Part shown: positions 1 through 8,751 of the stretch, piece by piece | How the letters are laid out: each line of letters opens with the position of its first letter | Numbering within the stretch: position 1 is the first letter of the stretch | Origin: Pseudomonadota bacterium | GTDB lineage: Bacteria > Pseudomonadota > Alphaproteobacteria > Rhizobiales > Hyphomicrobiaceae | DNA: 8,751 bases | Direction of reading: 5' to 3' | Assembly (NCBI GenBank): GCA_023412745.1 | Contig: JAEZBZ010000284.1 | Span: 1 to 8,751 of the forward strand | Program-made: the position numbers and the translations under genes | Notes under the pieces: generated by a model | What the model saw: only the letters and a program-made list of their open reading frames with translations | The model's database searches: none | What the model was told of the DNA's origin: nothing

Positions 1-35
1 AAGTCTATTCAGTTCGCTCCAAGAGTGCATGGGCC

Positions 36-1238
36 ATGCAAAAGACCGCGGTGAAAGACGTACCTCGGCACATTTTGCCAGTAATTGTTCTTGCCCAGTT
101 CGCCGGCACGTCGCTCTGGTTCGCCGGAAATGCGGTCATGCCTGATCTTCAGTCTCGCGGTGGATTGCCGGCTGAAACGCTCGGTGACATAACCACTGCG
201 GTGCAACTCGGCTTTATTGCGGGAACGCTGGTTTTTGCCTTCTTCGCGATTGCGGATCGCTATTCCCCGCGCCGCATATTTCTGGCCTGTGCGCTGCTAG
301 GCGCCGCATTCAACGCGGGTGCTTTTATCGTCGGAGCGATCCTCTGGCCATTGCTGCTGTTGCGTTTTCTGACCGGCTTCTTCCTCGCCGGCATCTATCC
401 AATCGGAATGAAGATTGCCGCCGGCTGGTTCGACCGTGACCTCGGCAAGGCTTTGGGGTTTCTTGTCGGCGCGCTCGTACTAGGCACCGCCTTGCCGCAT
501 CTGATCCGCGGGCTTGGCCAAGAATTCCCCTGGGAAGGCGTTCTACTGTCTGTATCCGCCATTGCGGCTTGCGGCGGCGTACTCTTGCACTGCTGCGTCC
601 CGGACGGCCCGTACCTTCGTATTGGCGCAAAGTTCAATCCTGCAGCCATTGCCGGAGTGTTCAAGTCTGCAGATTTTCGCGCGTCTTCGTTCGGCTACTT
701 TGGACATATGTGGGAACTCTATGCCTTTTGGGCCTTTGTTCCCGTATTCCTTGCGGCGTCAGATCCACAAGCTGGCACATCGAGCACCTCGCTCTGGACG
801 TTCTTCATTGTTGGCGCGGGCGCGATTGGATCTGTTGCCGGAGGGCTTCTGTCACTTCGCCGTGGCAGCGCAAACGTCGCATTTTGCCAGCTTTCAGCCT
901 CGGGACTGTGCTGCGTGCTGTCGCCCCTGGCATTCTTGCTGCCTCAGTCCGCAATGCTCGCTTTTATGATCTGCTGGGGCATCGTTGTCGTCGGCGACTC
1001 GCCCCAGTTTTCTGCCCTCAATGCGCGCTATGCACCCAGCCACCTCGTTGGCTCCGCCCTGACGATCGTCAATTGCGTTGGCTTCGCGATTACGATCGTC
1101 TCCATTCAGTTACTCAATGGTTTGGTGCCACTCGTCGGCGCGCAATATCTATTCTTACTTCTCGTGCCGGGGCCACTCTTTGGCCTCATCGCAATGAGTC
1201 GCCTGGTGCGAGATCGCGGGTCAATCGACAAAACATAG
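36..1238 (+). CDS. MFS permease, 12 membrane helices, substrate unknown
   Basis: A 400-residue inner-membrane protein of major facilitator superfamily length. Hydrophobic helices are spread along the whole chain, with a longer polar central loop around residues 188-215 between the two six-helix halves. A motif-A-like loop (ADRYSPRR, 73-80) lies between helices 2 and 3. A conserved stretch from R110 through GFFLAGIYPIGMK (114-126) resembles the helix 4-5 region of MFS antiporters. A second distinctive block is GDSPQFSALNA (320-330). The ATG at 36 is chosen because it gives full length; only a weak AAGAG lies about 10 bases upstream, and an in-frame GTG at 51 is an alternative. It is convergent with the glucosylglycerol operon, so it is not co-transcribed with it. 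Substrate cannot be told from sequence: MFS fold is clear, role is open. The gene may belong to an unrelated unit running in from the left. Confidence 0.85.
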   Translation: MQKTAVKDVPRHILPVIVLAQFAGTSLWFAGNAVMPDLQSRGGLPAETLGDITTAVQLGFIAGTLVFAFFAIADRYSPRRIFLACALLGAAFNAGAFIVGAILWPLLLLRFLTGFFLAGIYPIGMKIAAGWFDRDLGKALGFLVGALVLGTALPHLIRGLGQEFPWEGVLLSVSAIAACGGVLLHCCVPDGPYLRIGAKFNPAAIAGVFKSADFRASSFGYFGHMWELYAFWAFVPVFLAASDPQAGTSSTSLWTFFIVGAGAIGSVAGGLLSLRRGSANVAFCQLSASGLCCVLSPLAFLLPQSAMLAFMICWGIVVVGDSPQFSALNARYAPSHLVGSALTIVNCVGFAITIVSIQLLNGLVPLVGAQYLFLLLVPGPLFGLIAMSRLVRDRGSIDKT

Positions 1239-1271
1239 CCCTACCGCCAATTGTTCCACCGGTTTCAACCG

Positions 1272-2330
1272 CTAAGCGATGCGAACACCATCTTTGCCGA
1301 AGATATGCAAATGAAGCGGATCGGCGTGTAGCGCGATGTGCTCGCCCCGCCTCGGGGGCTCAAGATCGGCAGGATAGCGGACCGCCAAGGGACTGCCATC
1401 CGCGAGCGTAGTGTGGATGATGCGGGCCTCGCCCAGATCCTCAATGTGAATGATGCTCGCGCGCAACGCGCCCTGTTCATCGGGGCCAGCCAGCAAAATA
1501 TTCTCGGGCCGCACACCGATGTCGGCGGGGCCGCTGTGCTGCGTGCCGACCGCCAATGTCTCGCCAGTCTCAAGTATCGCCTGCCCGTCATTGATACGGG
1601 CAGGCAGGATATTCATCGCCGGTGACCCAATGAAGGAGGCCGCAAATCGCGTTGCCGGGCGGCGATACAGATCACTGGGCGTACCGATCTGTTCGATGCA
1701 TCCCTTGTTCAGCAACACGATGCGGTCAGCCAGCGTCATGGCTTCCTGCTGATCGTGCGTCACGTAGATCATCGTCGACGACAGTTCATCATGCAGCCGT
1801 GCGATTTCGAGACGCGTTTGCGCGCGCAATGCTGCATCGAGGTTCGACAGTGGTTCGTCGAACAGGAACACCTTGGGCTCGCGCACGATAGACCGCGCGA
1901 TGGCGACGCGCTGGCGCTGCCCGCCGGATAGCTCGCGTGGCTTCCGCTCCAGCAGGTCCGCAATCTGCAGCATCTCAGCTGCGCGGCGCACGCGCTGTTC
2001 AACGGTATCGCTGCCAGCCCCCGACATTTTGAGACCAAACGATATGTTCCTGTAGACATCCATGTGCGGATAGAGCGCGTAGGTCTGGAACACCATGGAG
2101 ACGCCGCGCTGTGCCGGAGGCTTGTGCGTGACGTCGTCGTCGCCGATCCGGATAGTCCCCGACGAGGTTTCCTCCAGCCCCGCGATCAGCCGCAGCAAGG
2201 TCGATTTTCCGCATCCGGACGGACCAACGATGACGACGAACTCGCCATCGGCGATGTCGAGAGTTATGCTGCCGATGACCTCCGTTTTACCGAAGCGTTT
2301 GGTCACATTTTCCAGCCGCACCCGTGCCAT
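1272..2330 (-). CDS. ggtA: ABC transporter ATPase, MalK/UgpC type, likely glucosylglycerol uptake
   Basis: The 352-residue cytoplasmic ATPase powers the importer formed with GgtB, GgtC and GgtD. All nucleotide-binding motifs are present: Walker A GPSGCGKST (36-44), Q-loop Q82, signature LSGGQRQ (134-140), Walker B ending FLFDEP (155-160) and the switch histidine H192. After about residue 235 comes the regulatory TOBE/OB region typical of carbohydrate (CUT1) ATPases such as MalK and UgpC, containing the characteristic IGVRPENI (271-278). The length is normal for the subfamily. The ATG at 2330 has AAGGGA seven bases upstream, inside the end of ggtD, with only four bases between the genes. It is the last gene of the operon. 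Close relatives are often annotated UgpC, ThuK or MalK. The glucosylglycerol assignment comes from the operon, not from the ATPase itself, since such ATPases may serve several transporters. Confidence 0.9.
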   Translation of the reverse strand: MARVRLENVTKRFGKTEVIGSITLDIADGEFVVIVGPSGCGKSTLLRLIAGLEETSSGTIRIGDDDVTHKPPAQRGVSMVFQTYALYPHMDVYRNISFGLKMSGAGSDTVEQRVRRAAEMLQIADLLERKPRELSGGQRQRVAIARSIVREPKVFLFDEPLSNLDAALRAQTRLEIARLHDELSSTMIYVTHDQQEAMTLADRIVLLNKGCIEQIGTPSDLYRRPATRFAASFIGSPAMNILPARINDGQAILETGETLAVGTQHSGPADIGVRPENILLAGPDEQGALRASIIHIEDLGEARIIHTTLADGSPLAVRYPADLEPPRRGEHIALHADPLHLHIFGKDGVRIA

Positions 2331-2334
2331 CGGA

Positions 2335-3162
2335 TTATCCCTTCACCGCGCCGGCAGTGAGCCCCGCAACCAGCCGGCGCTGGCACACCAGCACAAGCGC
2401 AATCAACGGCACCGTCACGATGACGGACGCCGCCATGATATTTCCCCACGGCAGTTCGTACTCGCTCGCGCCCGTGATGAGCGCGATGGCGACCGGCACC
2501 GTGCGCTTGTCGTTCGATAACGTGAACGTCAGCGCGAACAGAAACTCATTCCACGCCGCAATAAATGCCAGCAGTCCCGTAGCGGCCATGGCTGGCGCCA
2601 TCAGCGGCATGAATATGCGCGTGACGATGACGAACGGGCTGAGCCCGTCCATGATCGCCGCCTCCTCGATCTCTACAGGCAGATCGCGCATGAACGTCGT
2701 TAGCACCCAGACCGTGAACGGCAGCGTGAAGATCATGTAGGAGAAAAAGAGGCCTGCGAGATTATTATAAAGGCCAAACACGCGAATGACCTCGAACAGC
2801 CCGGACAGCACCGCCACTTGCGGAAACATGGAAATAGCGAGGACCATGTAAAGCAGCGTTTTGCGCCCCCTGAAGCGCACGCGGCCGAGCGCGAACGCTG
2901 CCGTCAGTGCCAGCGACAGCGACAGGACGACAACACAGGTTGCGACGATGACGGAGTTGAGAATGTTGCGCGCGAAATGCTGTTCATCCCAGATCCGTAA
3001 ATAGTTTTCGAGATTGACCTGCGACGGCCAATACGAAACGCGGAACAAATCGGAGCCCGATTTGAAAGACGTCAGGATCGCGTAATACAGCGGAAACAAC
3101 AGAAATAGCGCCAGAACCGCGCAGGCCAGCGCCAGCCCCGTACCCTTGAGCAGACGCCTCAT
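2335..3162 (-). CDS. ggtD: ABC sugar transporter permease, MalG type (GgtD-like)
   Basis: A 275-residue inner-membrane permease, one half of the transport channel. The first helix (about 9-31) is followed by a periplasmic stretch with the sequence LENYLRIW (51-58), typical of MalG-family permeases. About five further helices follow (roughly 68-92, 103-125, 135-158, 190-212, 243-262). The cytoplasmic EAA loop that docks onto the ATPase is clear at about 166-190, with EEAAIMDG and the downstream LMAP. The family and length fit the CUT1 second permease. Its ATG overlaps the ggtC stop as ATGA, and a strong GGGAGG lies five bases upstream, so the start is secure and coupled to ggtC. The substrate is inferred from neighbours; trehalose, maltose or other glucoside permeases look much the same. 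Confidence 0.88.
   Translation of the reverse strand: MRRLLKGTGLALACAVLALFLLFPLYYAILTSFKSGSDLFRVSYWPSQVNLENYLRIWDEQHFARNILNSVIVATCVVVLSLSLALTAAFALGRVRFRGRKTLLYMVLAISMFPQVAVLSGLFEVIRVFGLYNNLAGLFFSYMIFTLPFTVWVLTTFMRDLPVEIEEAAIMDGLSPFVIVTRIFMPLMAPAMAATGLLAFIAAWNEFLFALTFTLSNDKRTVPVAIALITGASEYELPWGNIMAASVIVTVPLIALVLVCQRRLVAGLTAGAVKG
2338..2343 (-). promoter_or_regulatory. Ribosome binding site of ggtA
   Basis: AAGGGA lies seven bases before the ATG at 2330, overlapping the last codons of ggtD. It supports this start over any internal one. Confidence 0.6.
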
Positions 3163-4081
3163 CTCTGCCTCCCGTCGAGGTCGAGACGCATGGCCATCAC
3201 ATACAGCGCAGTCAGCAACGCAATGATAAAGAACACCAGCGTCGACACCGCCGAGCCGTAGCCGACATCCTGAAATCCGACCAGTTCACGCTGAGCAAAG
3301 ACCGACAGCGTCATGGTCGCGTCGGTCGCGCCGGTCATGATGTAAACGAGATCAAACATCCTCATCGCGTCGAGCAGGCGGAAAATGATCGCGACCGCCA
3401 AGGCCGGTGCGATCAGCGGCAACGTCACCTGGAAGAAAATCCGCACCGGATGAATGCCATCCACGCGCGCGGCCTCGTAGCAATCCTTCGGCACCATCTG
3501 CAGGGCCGCCAGCGCAAGAAGCGCGACGAACGGCGTCGTCTTCCAGACATCAACCAGAATGATCGACGCCATGGACAGCGTCGGATCGGCCAGCCACGCC
3601 ACCGGCTCCGAAATGATTCCTATTTTCAGCAGCGCATCGTTGATGACGCCGAAGTGGTCATTCAGCATCCAGCCCCACATCTTGGCCGAAACCACCGTCG
3701 GGATCGCCCAGGGCACCAGCATGGCGGCGCGCATCAGCCCGCGGCCGGGAAACTGCACATTGAGCAGCACGGCAATCAGAACGCCGAGGATCGTCTCCAG
3801 CGACACCGAAACGACCGCGAAAACCAGCGTATTGCGCAGCGCCCGCAACCACTGCGGATCGCTCAGCACCCCATACCAGCGGCCGTTATCGTAAGTGAGA
3901 TAGTTGGACATACCGACGAAACTGTACCGGCTCATGTCGACCAGTGTCGCGTTGGTGAAACTGAAATAGATCGTGCGCGCCAGCGGCCATACGGCAACGA
4001 CGGCGAGGATCAGCAGCATCGGCGACAGGAACATCCATGCGGCGCGTGTGCGCTCGGCTGAGATGGAACGATCCCGCCGCA

Positions 4082-4082
<1 letters not shown>
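3159..4082 (-). CDS. ggtC: ABC sugar transporter permease, MalF type (GgtC-like)
   Basis: A 307-residue inner-membrane permease, partner of GgtD. Six hydrophobic segments are visible (roughly 15-38, 83-109, 117-139, 172-196, 226-247, 276-298). The EAA loop is at about 202-226, with the core YEAARVDG followed by the LPLIAP turn. The short cytoplasmic N-terminus, and FSFTN just after helix 1, are usual for CUT1 MalF-like permeases of about 300 residues. I place the start at the ATG at 4082, which shares one base with the ggtB stop (TGATG) and has AGG six bases upstream. A GTG one codon earlier at 4085 would give a four-base overlap and cannot be excluded. It sits between ggtB and ggtD, the same B-C-D order as the cyanobacterial ggtBCD genes as I recall them. 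Substrate is inferred from context. Confidence 0.87.
3168..3173 (-). promoter_or_regulatory. Ribosome binding site of ggtD
   Basis: GGGAGG lies five bases before the ATG at 3162 and within the final codons of ggtC. It is one of the strongest sites in the operon and supports the ATGA-coupled start. Confidence 0.7.
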
Positions 4083-5352
<1,270 letters not shown>

Positions 5353-5356
<4 letters not shown>

Positions 5357-6873
5357 GCCGCGGCCTGCGATTTCAAACCGCCGGATGCGGATGCGATCCG
5401 GTCGAACTGCTTGGCGACCTGACCGGCCCAGCGTTCCAGATCATAGTGATGGACGACCTTGTTCATCGCGGCCATCCGCTGCGTCGCCTCGGCCTCGGGC
5501 ATGTCGATCGCCTCATCCAAAGCGCGGTCCATATCCCGGTTGGAATACGGATTGGTCAGGATCGCTTGCGGCAACTCCACAGCACAGCCAGCGAACTCTG
5601 ACAGGATCAGCGTTCCGCCCCGCCCCTGCTTGGCGGCCACGAATTCCTTCGCGACGAGGTTCAGGCCATCGCGCAACGGAGTCGTCACGCACACATCGGC
5701 GATGCGGAAATAGGCAACCAGGCGTTCAAATGGAATCGCGTTGGAGAACAGCACCACCGGCGTCCAATCGAGCTTCGAGAAGCGCCCGTTGATGCGTCCG
5801 ACCAGTCCTTCGATCTCGCGCTGCGTTTCCTCGTAGATTTTCATGGTCGACGCGGCGCGCACCGAGGTCACCAGCATCTTCACCTCGCCGATCATCTCAG
5901 GACGCCGCTCCAAAAGCCGCTCAAAGGCATTCAGGCATTCGATCATGCCCTTCGTGTAATCAGTGCGCCCGACGGTCATCAGCAGACGGCGCCCACCAAG
6001 TTCTTCCAATAACTGCTGTTGAAGCGCTTGGTTCTCATCCGAGCCTATATAGTTTTCAACCAGCGCCGGATTGGTGCCGACTGGCGAAACGCCGACGCGT
6101 ACAGAGCGATTGCGGGTGCGGATGCTCGTCGGTACCTCCGGCTCGGACAGGGCCGTGCCCGATGGCGACAGGCCGTCCTCGACCGGCTCCACGCCTTCGA
6201 CCTCCGCCTGGTTCAAGGCGCGGGCGACGTCGGCGAAATTCTTGGCGTAACGGGGAATGTGGAAACCAACCAGATCGCAATCGAGCAGGCTATCGACAAT
6301 CTCACGCCGCCACGGCAGGACGTTAAATACGTCGGGACCCGGAAACGGCGTATGATGGAAAAACGCGATCCGGACATCCGGCTTCAGCCGGCGCAGATAC
6401 GCCGGAACCAGCCACAGATTATAGTCGTGCACCCAGACAAGACCGTCGTCTTCCACCTGCGCCGCGGCGGCTTCCGCGAACAACCGATTGACCTCGCGGA
6501 ACGTTGCCCAATCTACGTTGTCGTATTGAAACAGACTCGGAAACGAGTGCAGGATCGGCCACAGCGCCTCCTTCGAGGTGACGTGATAAAAGCTTTCGAC
6601 CTGCTCGGCCGTCAAAGGCAGTCGCGAGACCACATAGCCGCCGTTTGGATCATCCACGTGAATGATCCGCTCAAAATCCGCGCCATGTTCGGGATCGTAG
6701 ATTTTCCCGGCAACCCAGGCTCCCGCCTCGGGTGGTAGCCGATGAAAGAAGCTTTTCAGCGTGGGAACGATGCCGTTGGGGCTTTTGTGGCTGCGGTAGA
6801 CGACGCGGCCATCGACGATGACTTCGTCATTCGGCTGTCGGTGATAAACGATCACCAGGGAAGACTTTCTCAT
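5353..6873 (-). CDS. ggpS: Glucosylglycerol-phosphate synthase (GT20 family)
   Basis: A 506-residue cytoplasmic glycosyltransferase that transfers glucose from a nucleotide sugar (ADP-glucose in known GgpS) to sn-glycerol-3-phosphate. It belongs to the retaining GT-B family GT20 shared with OtsA. The opening SSLVIVYHRQPNDEV (4-18), then SPNGIVPTLKSFF (31-43), PLTAEQVESFYH (86-97) and ALWPILHSFP (103-112), match cyanobacterial GgpS as I recall it, not the OtsA SNR...GGL opening. Catalytic landmarks are present: WVHDYNL (147-153), FFHHTPFP (171-178), GRTDYTKG with R303 and K308 in the position of the OtsA donor-phosphate residues, and LRDGLNLVAKE (400-410). The start at 6873 is fixed by homology and by GAGGGGG nine bases upstream; an in-frame extension to 6942 would lie inside the phosphatase gene and lacks support. 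It overlaps that gene by 47 bases in another frame. Automatic annotation may call it trehalose-6-phosphate synthase. Confidence 0.92.
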
Positions 6874-7606
6874 GGTTTCGATCCCCCTCAAAACTAAAAT
6901 GGCGTATTGCGTCCGAAATGCCCGCAGTGCCCGGCAAAGCACTGCAATAGACGTTCGGCATATCGCAGACGGCTCCTGTCAGGCGCTGCTCTCTATTACC
7001 GACGGCGACGCCTTTGAAACCCGTCTGGAACAACGACAGATCGTTCATCGTGTCGCCGGCAACCAGCACGGTTTCGGCATCAACACCCAGCGCGGCAATG
7101 AGCCTGGTCAGTGTCGGGCCCTTTGAAACGCCCTTTGGCAGAACGTCGAAAAATCTGTCAGCGGACAGGAGGCAATCAAATCCCGCGGCTTCAACTTTGG
7201 CCACGCTGTGCCGTGACAGCGCTGTCGGCTGATAATCATAACTGACGCGATAGCGAAACGACGTCGCCTGCAAAGTCAGGCCCGGATCGCCATGCAGCAT
7301 GTCTACGACGCGCGCATTGGCATTATTCCATTGCGCGGCAATGGGCGCCTCCAGCGCAGCGACGGGTTCAAGCGTCGCGCCATCGTAGATCGACGTGCCG
7401 ACATCACCGATGATGTAGTGCGGCCGCGGCATCCCCGGCGAACGGATCAGTTCCGCGATGAAGTCGATATCGCGGCCCGTCACGAAGATCAGCATCACGT
7501 CATTGCGTGCGCTGAGATGCGCATAAAGCGCGCTGCAATCGTCGTTGCTTCCACCCAGGAATGTTCCGTCGAGATCAGTGGCCAGCACCAGTCGCGCCAC
7601 CGTCAT
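6827..7606 (-). CDS. ggpP: HAD-IIB phosphatase, probable glucosylglycerol-phosphate phosphatase
   Basis: A 259-residue cytoplasmic hydrolase of the HAD superfamily, subclass IIB (sucrose-phosphatase/Cof-like). The four motifs are intact: DLDGT (11-15, nucleophile D11 and acid/base D13), T43 in VTGRD, K162 in PKGVSKG, and GDTMND (184-189) for magnesium. Its place directly before ggpS suggests that it dephosphorylates glucosylglycerol-phosphate to glucosylglycerol. It does not look like the longer cyanobacterial StpA/GgpP family, so the function is inferred from context; the symbol is tentative. The start is taken at the ATG at 7606, which overlaps the gpsA stop as ATGA with GGAGGAG eleven bases upstream; a GTG at 7618 lies within that ribosome site and is less likely. 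The last fifteen or so residues are read from DNA that also encodes the start of GgpS. Other options are a mannosyl-3-phosphoglycerate or sucrose phosphatase relative. Confidence 0.85.
   Translation of the reverse strand: MTVARLVLATDLDGTFLGGSNDDCSALYAHLSARNDVMLIFVTGRDIDFIAELIRSPGMPRPHYIIGDVGTSIYDGATLEPVAALEAPIAAQWNNANARVVDMLHGDPGLTLQATSFRYRVSYDYQPTALSRHSVAKVEAAGFDCLLSADRFFDVLPKGVSKGPTLTRLIAALGVDAETVLVAGDTMNDLSLFQTGFKGVAVGNREQRLTGAVCDMPNVYCSALPGTAGISDAIRHFSFEGDRNHEKVFPGDRLSPTAE
6883..6889 (-). promoter_or_regulatory. Ribosome binding site of ggpS inside the phosphatase gene
   Basis: GAGGGGG stands nine bases before the ATG at 6873 and lies within the coding sequence of the phosphatase. Together with the match of the protein N-terminus to GgpS, it fixes the ggpS start. 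It is a strong internal site, so ggpS could be loaded independently of the phosphatase stop, which lies 47 bases further on. Confidence 0.7.
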
Positions 7607-8727
7607 ACCCGAGCACACTCCTCCAGCCGGTGACGGGCTGGGTTCGGGATACGGGGACCATCTTCGTGGGAGTGCGATTCAGCGCGCAAATCCGACATCA
7701 TCAGGCTTTGGATGGCCTGATCCACCGCCTCTCCGCGCAATACGCGTTCAACCGCGGTGCAGATCGGCAGCTCGACGCCGATCGAGGTCGCAAGCTGCAG
7801 GACCGAGCGCGCGTTCGCGACACCCTCGACCACCGGGCCATCATCGCGCAATGACGGGCGTTGCCCCGCACCAAGCGCCTTTCCGAACGAGAAATTCCGC
7901 GACTGTTCACTCGAACACGTCAACATCAGATCTCCGGCGCCAGCGAGGCCGCTCAGCGTCTCGGCTCTCGCACCCAGCGCTCGGCCAAGCCGCATGATTT
8001 CGGCCAAGCCGCGCGTGATGATCGCGGCACGCGTATTGGAGCCCAAGCCGCGCCCGGCGGCAATTCCGCAGGCGATCGCGAGCACATTCTTGGCCGCTCC
8101 GCCGATCTCGACGCCTGCCACATCCGCGGACAGATACGGCCGGAAGGTCGGAGTCGCGAACGTTACCGCGATACGAGAAGCCAGATGATCCTTACCGAAA
8201 CTGCACCCATCCAACGGCGCCGCAACCGTTACAGCCGTGGGCTGATCGTCTGCCACTTCCGCTGCGAAGGTCGGACCGGACAAAACAGCCGCTGGTCGGC
8301 CGTCCATCTCGTCGGCGATCACCTCGCTCATCAATTGCCCCGTGTCGGCTTCGACGCCTTTGGAGCAAATCACCACAGGCACATTGACCGCCAACAGACG
8401 TTCGATCCGCCGCGCCATATTGCGCAAATGCTGAGATGGAACGACCAGAACAACCAGTTCGCTGCGGGAAAGCGCTGCTTCGAGATAGCTGGTAACGACA
8501 ATGGTTTCCGGCAACTTAACAGTGTCGAGAAACGGATTACGGCGTGTTTTCTCGATGGCGTCGACGACGGACGTCTCTCGCGCCCACATGGTCACGCGGC
8601 GCCCTGCCCGCTGTGCCGTCAGCGCCAGGGCAGTTCCCCAGGCGCCACCACCGATGATGGTTACGTTGTTGTATGCCGTCGGTCCTTCGTCGTTACAGAA
8701 CCGCGTGGCTGCTCCGTTGTTGCTCAC
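7603..8727 (-). CDS. gpsA: NAD(P)-dependent glycerol-3-phosphate dehydrogenase
   Basis: A 374-residue cytoplasmic enzyme that reduces dihydroxyacetone phosphate to sn-glycerol-3-phosphate, normally for phospholipids and here presumably also the acceptor for GgpS. The Rossmann loop GGGAWGTA is at 26-33. Next come SKGVEADTG (122-130), SGPTFAAEV (150-158) and EIGGAAKNVLAIACG (207-221), with K213 as the expected catalytic lysine. Then come NTRAAIITRGLAEI (231-244) and GLAGAGDLMLTC (260-271), followed by the QSRN pocket and VVEG (299-302). The protein is longer than E. coli GpsA (about 339 residues): about 15 extra residues precede the Rossmann strand, and a polar tail of roughly 25-30 follows the fold. 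The start is GTG at 8727, supported by GGAGGG five bases upstream. It is the first visible gene of the operon, and its stop overlaps the phosphatase ATG. Confidence 0.95.
   Translation of the reverse strand: MSNNGAATRFCNDEGPTAYNNVTIIGGGAWGTALALTAQRAGRRVTMWARETSVVDAIEKTRRNPFLDTVKLPETIVVTSYLEAALSRSELVVLVVPSQHLRNMARRIERLLAVNVPVVICSKGVEADTGQLMSEVIADEMDGRPAAVLSGPTFAAEVADDQPTAVTVAAPLDGCSFGKDHLASRIAVTFATPTFRPYLSADVAGVEIGGAAKNVLAIACGIAAGRGLGSNTRAAIITRGLAEIMRLGRALGARAETLSGLAGAGDLMLTCSSEQSRNFSFGKALGAGQRPSLRDDGPVVEGVANARSVLQLATSIGVELPICTAVERVLRGEAVDQAIQSLMMSDLRAESHSHEDGPRIPNPARHRLEECARV
7618..7624 (-). promoter_or_regulatory. Ribosome binding site of the HAD phosphatase gene
   Basis: GGAGGAG lies inside the last codons of gpsA, eleven bases before the ATG at 7606. 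The spacing is slightly long, but the ATG forms an ATGA overlap with the gpsA stop, so coupled re-initiation is likely. A GTG at 7618 overlaps this site and would therefore lack one of its own. Confidence 0.6.
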
Positions 8728-8732
8728 GGTAG

Positions 8733-8738
8733 CCCTCC
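8733..8738 (-). promoter_or_regulatory. Ribosome binding site of gpsA
   Basis: GGAGGG on the minus strand lies five bases before the GTG at 8727. It decides for this rare start and for the N-terminal extension of GpsA over any internal start nearer the Rossmann motif. The remaining bases to the window edge are too few to show a promoter. Confidence 0.75.
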
Positions 8739-8751
8739 GCTGTGTGTAGAC

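Noticed and set aside
36..1238. MFS permease as a YcaD-type glucosylglycerol exporter, as reported next to ggpPS in Stenotrophomonas
   Set aside because: No convincing similarity to YcaD as I recall it, and the gene is convergent rather than part of the operon.
1259..1270. Small inverted repeat CGGTTTCAACCG as a terminator
   Set aside because: The stem is at most five base pairs with an unworkably small loop and no T tract follows; too weak to call.
569..1411. Plus-strand 280-codon open frame overlapping the MFS gene and the end of ggtA
   Set aside because: The translation is Arg/Cys-rich without domain character and is out of frame with the clear membrane protein in the same DNA; it is a shadow frame in GC-rich sequence.
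3450..4061. Plus-strand 203-codon open frame opposite ggtC
   Set aside because: The His/Arg/Gln-rich composition is the usual reverse image of a hydrophobic membrane gene; no domain was seen.
6019..6738. Plus-strand 239-codon open frame opposite ggpS
   Set aside because: It lies wholly antisense to well-supported ggpS codons, is rich in Arg/Gln/Asp without recognisable motifs, and has no supported start.
6873..6942. Longer ggpS reading from an upstream ATG at 6942
   Set aside because: The extra 23 residues lie inside the phosphatase gene, do not resemble GgpS, and the internal start has a good ribosome site and a family-matching N-terminus.

Overview
The window looks like chromosomal DNA of a Gram-negative bacterium, most probably an alphaproteobacterium of the Hyphomicrobiales (Bradyrhizobium/Rhodopseudomonas/Nitrobacter-like). 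This rests on the moderately high GC seen by eye, the codon choice, the periplasmic binding-protein transporter and the protein style. It is an inference; no search was run.

Layout: positions 1-35 are a short leader. One plus-strand gene (36-1238) encodes a 12-helix MFS permease of unknown substrate. After a 33-base gap, seven genes on the minus strand fill 1272-8727 with almost no spare base. In transcription order they are gpsA (glycerol-3-phosphate dehydrogenase), a HAD-IIB phosphatase, ggpS (glucosylglycerol-phosphate synthase), and the ABC transporter ggtB (binding protein), ggtC and ggtD (permeases) and ggtA (ATPase). Junctions are ATGA overlaps, a TGATG junction, a 47-base overlap (phosphatase/ggpS) and one 4-base gap. 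They therefore form one translationally coupled operon. Its promoter lies beyond the right edge; only 24 bases precede gpsA, and these hold its ribosome binding site.

Function: the operon reads as a self-contained module for the compatible solute glucosylglycerol. GpsA reduces dihydroxyacetone phosphate to sn-glycerol-3-phosphate. GgpS joins glucose from a nucleotide sugar (ADP-glucose in characterised GgpS) to it, giving glucosylglycerol-phosphate. The HAD enzyme removes the phosphate, and GgtBCDA recovers leaked or external glucosylglycerol. The GgpS assignment is the anchor: its N-terminus and several internal blocks match the cyanobacterial enzyme from memory rather than trehalose-6-phosphate synthase OtsA. 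The presence of gpsA in the operon independently points to glycerol-3-phosphate as acceptor.

The points most worth a second look are: acceptor supply, synthesis, dephosphorylation and uptake in one operon; a phosphatase unlike the cyanobacterial StpA type, standing where the N-terminal domain of fused GgpPS enzymes would be; and the out-of-frame 47-base overlap between that phosphatase and ggpS. No RNA genes, CRISPR arrays, insertion sequences or substantial repeats were seen. No gene-free stretch exceeds 35 bases.
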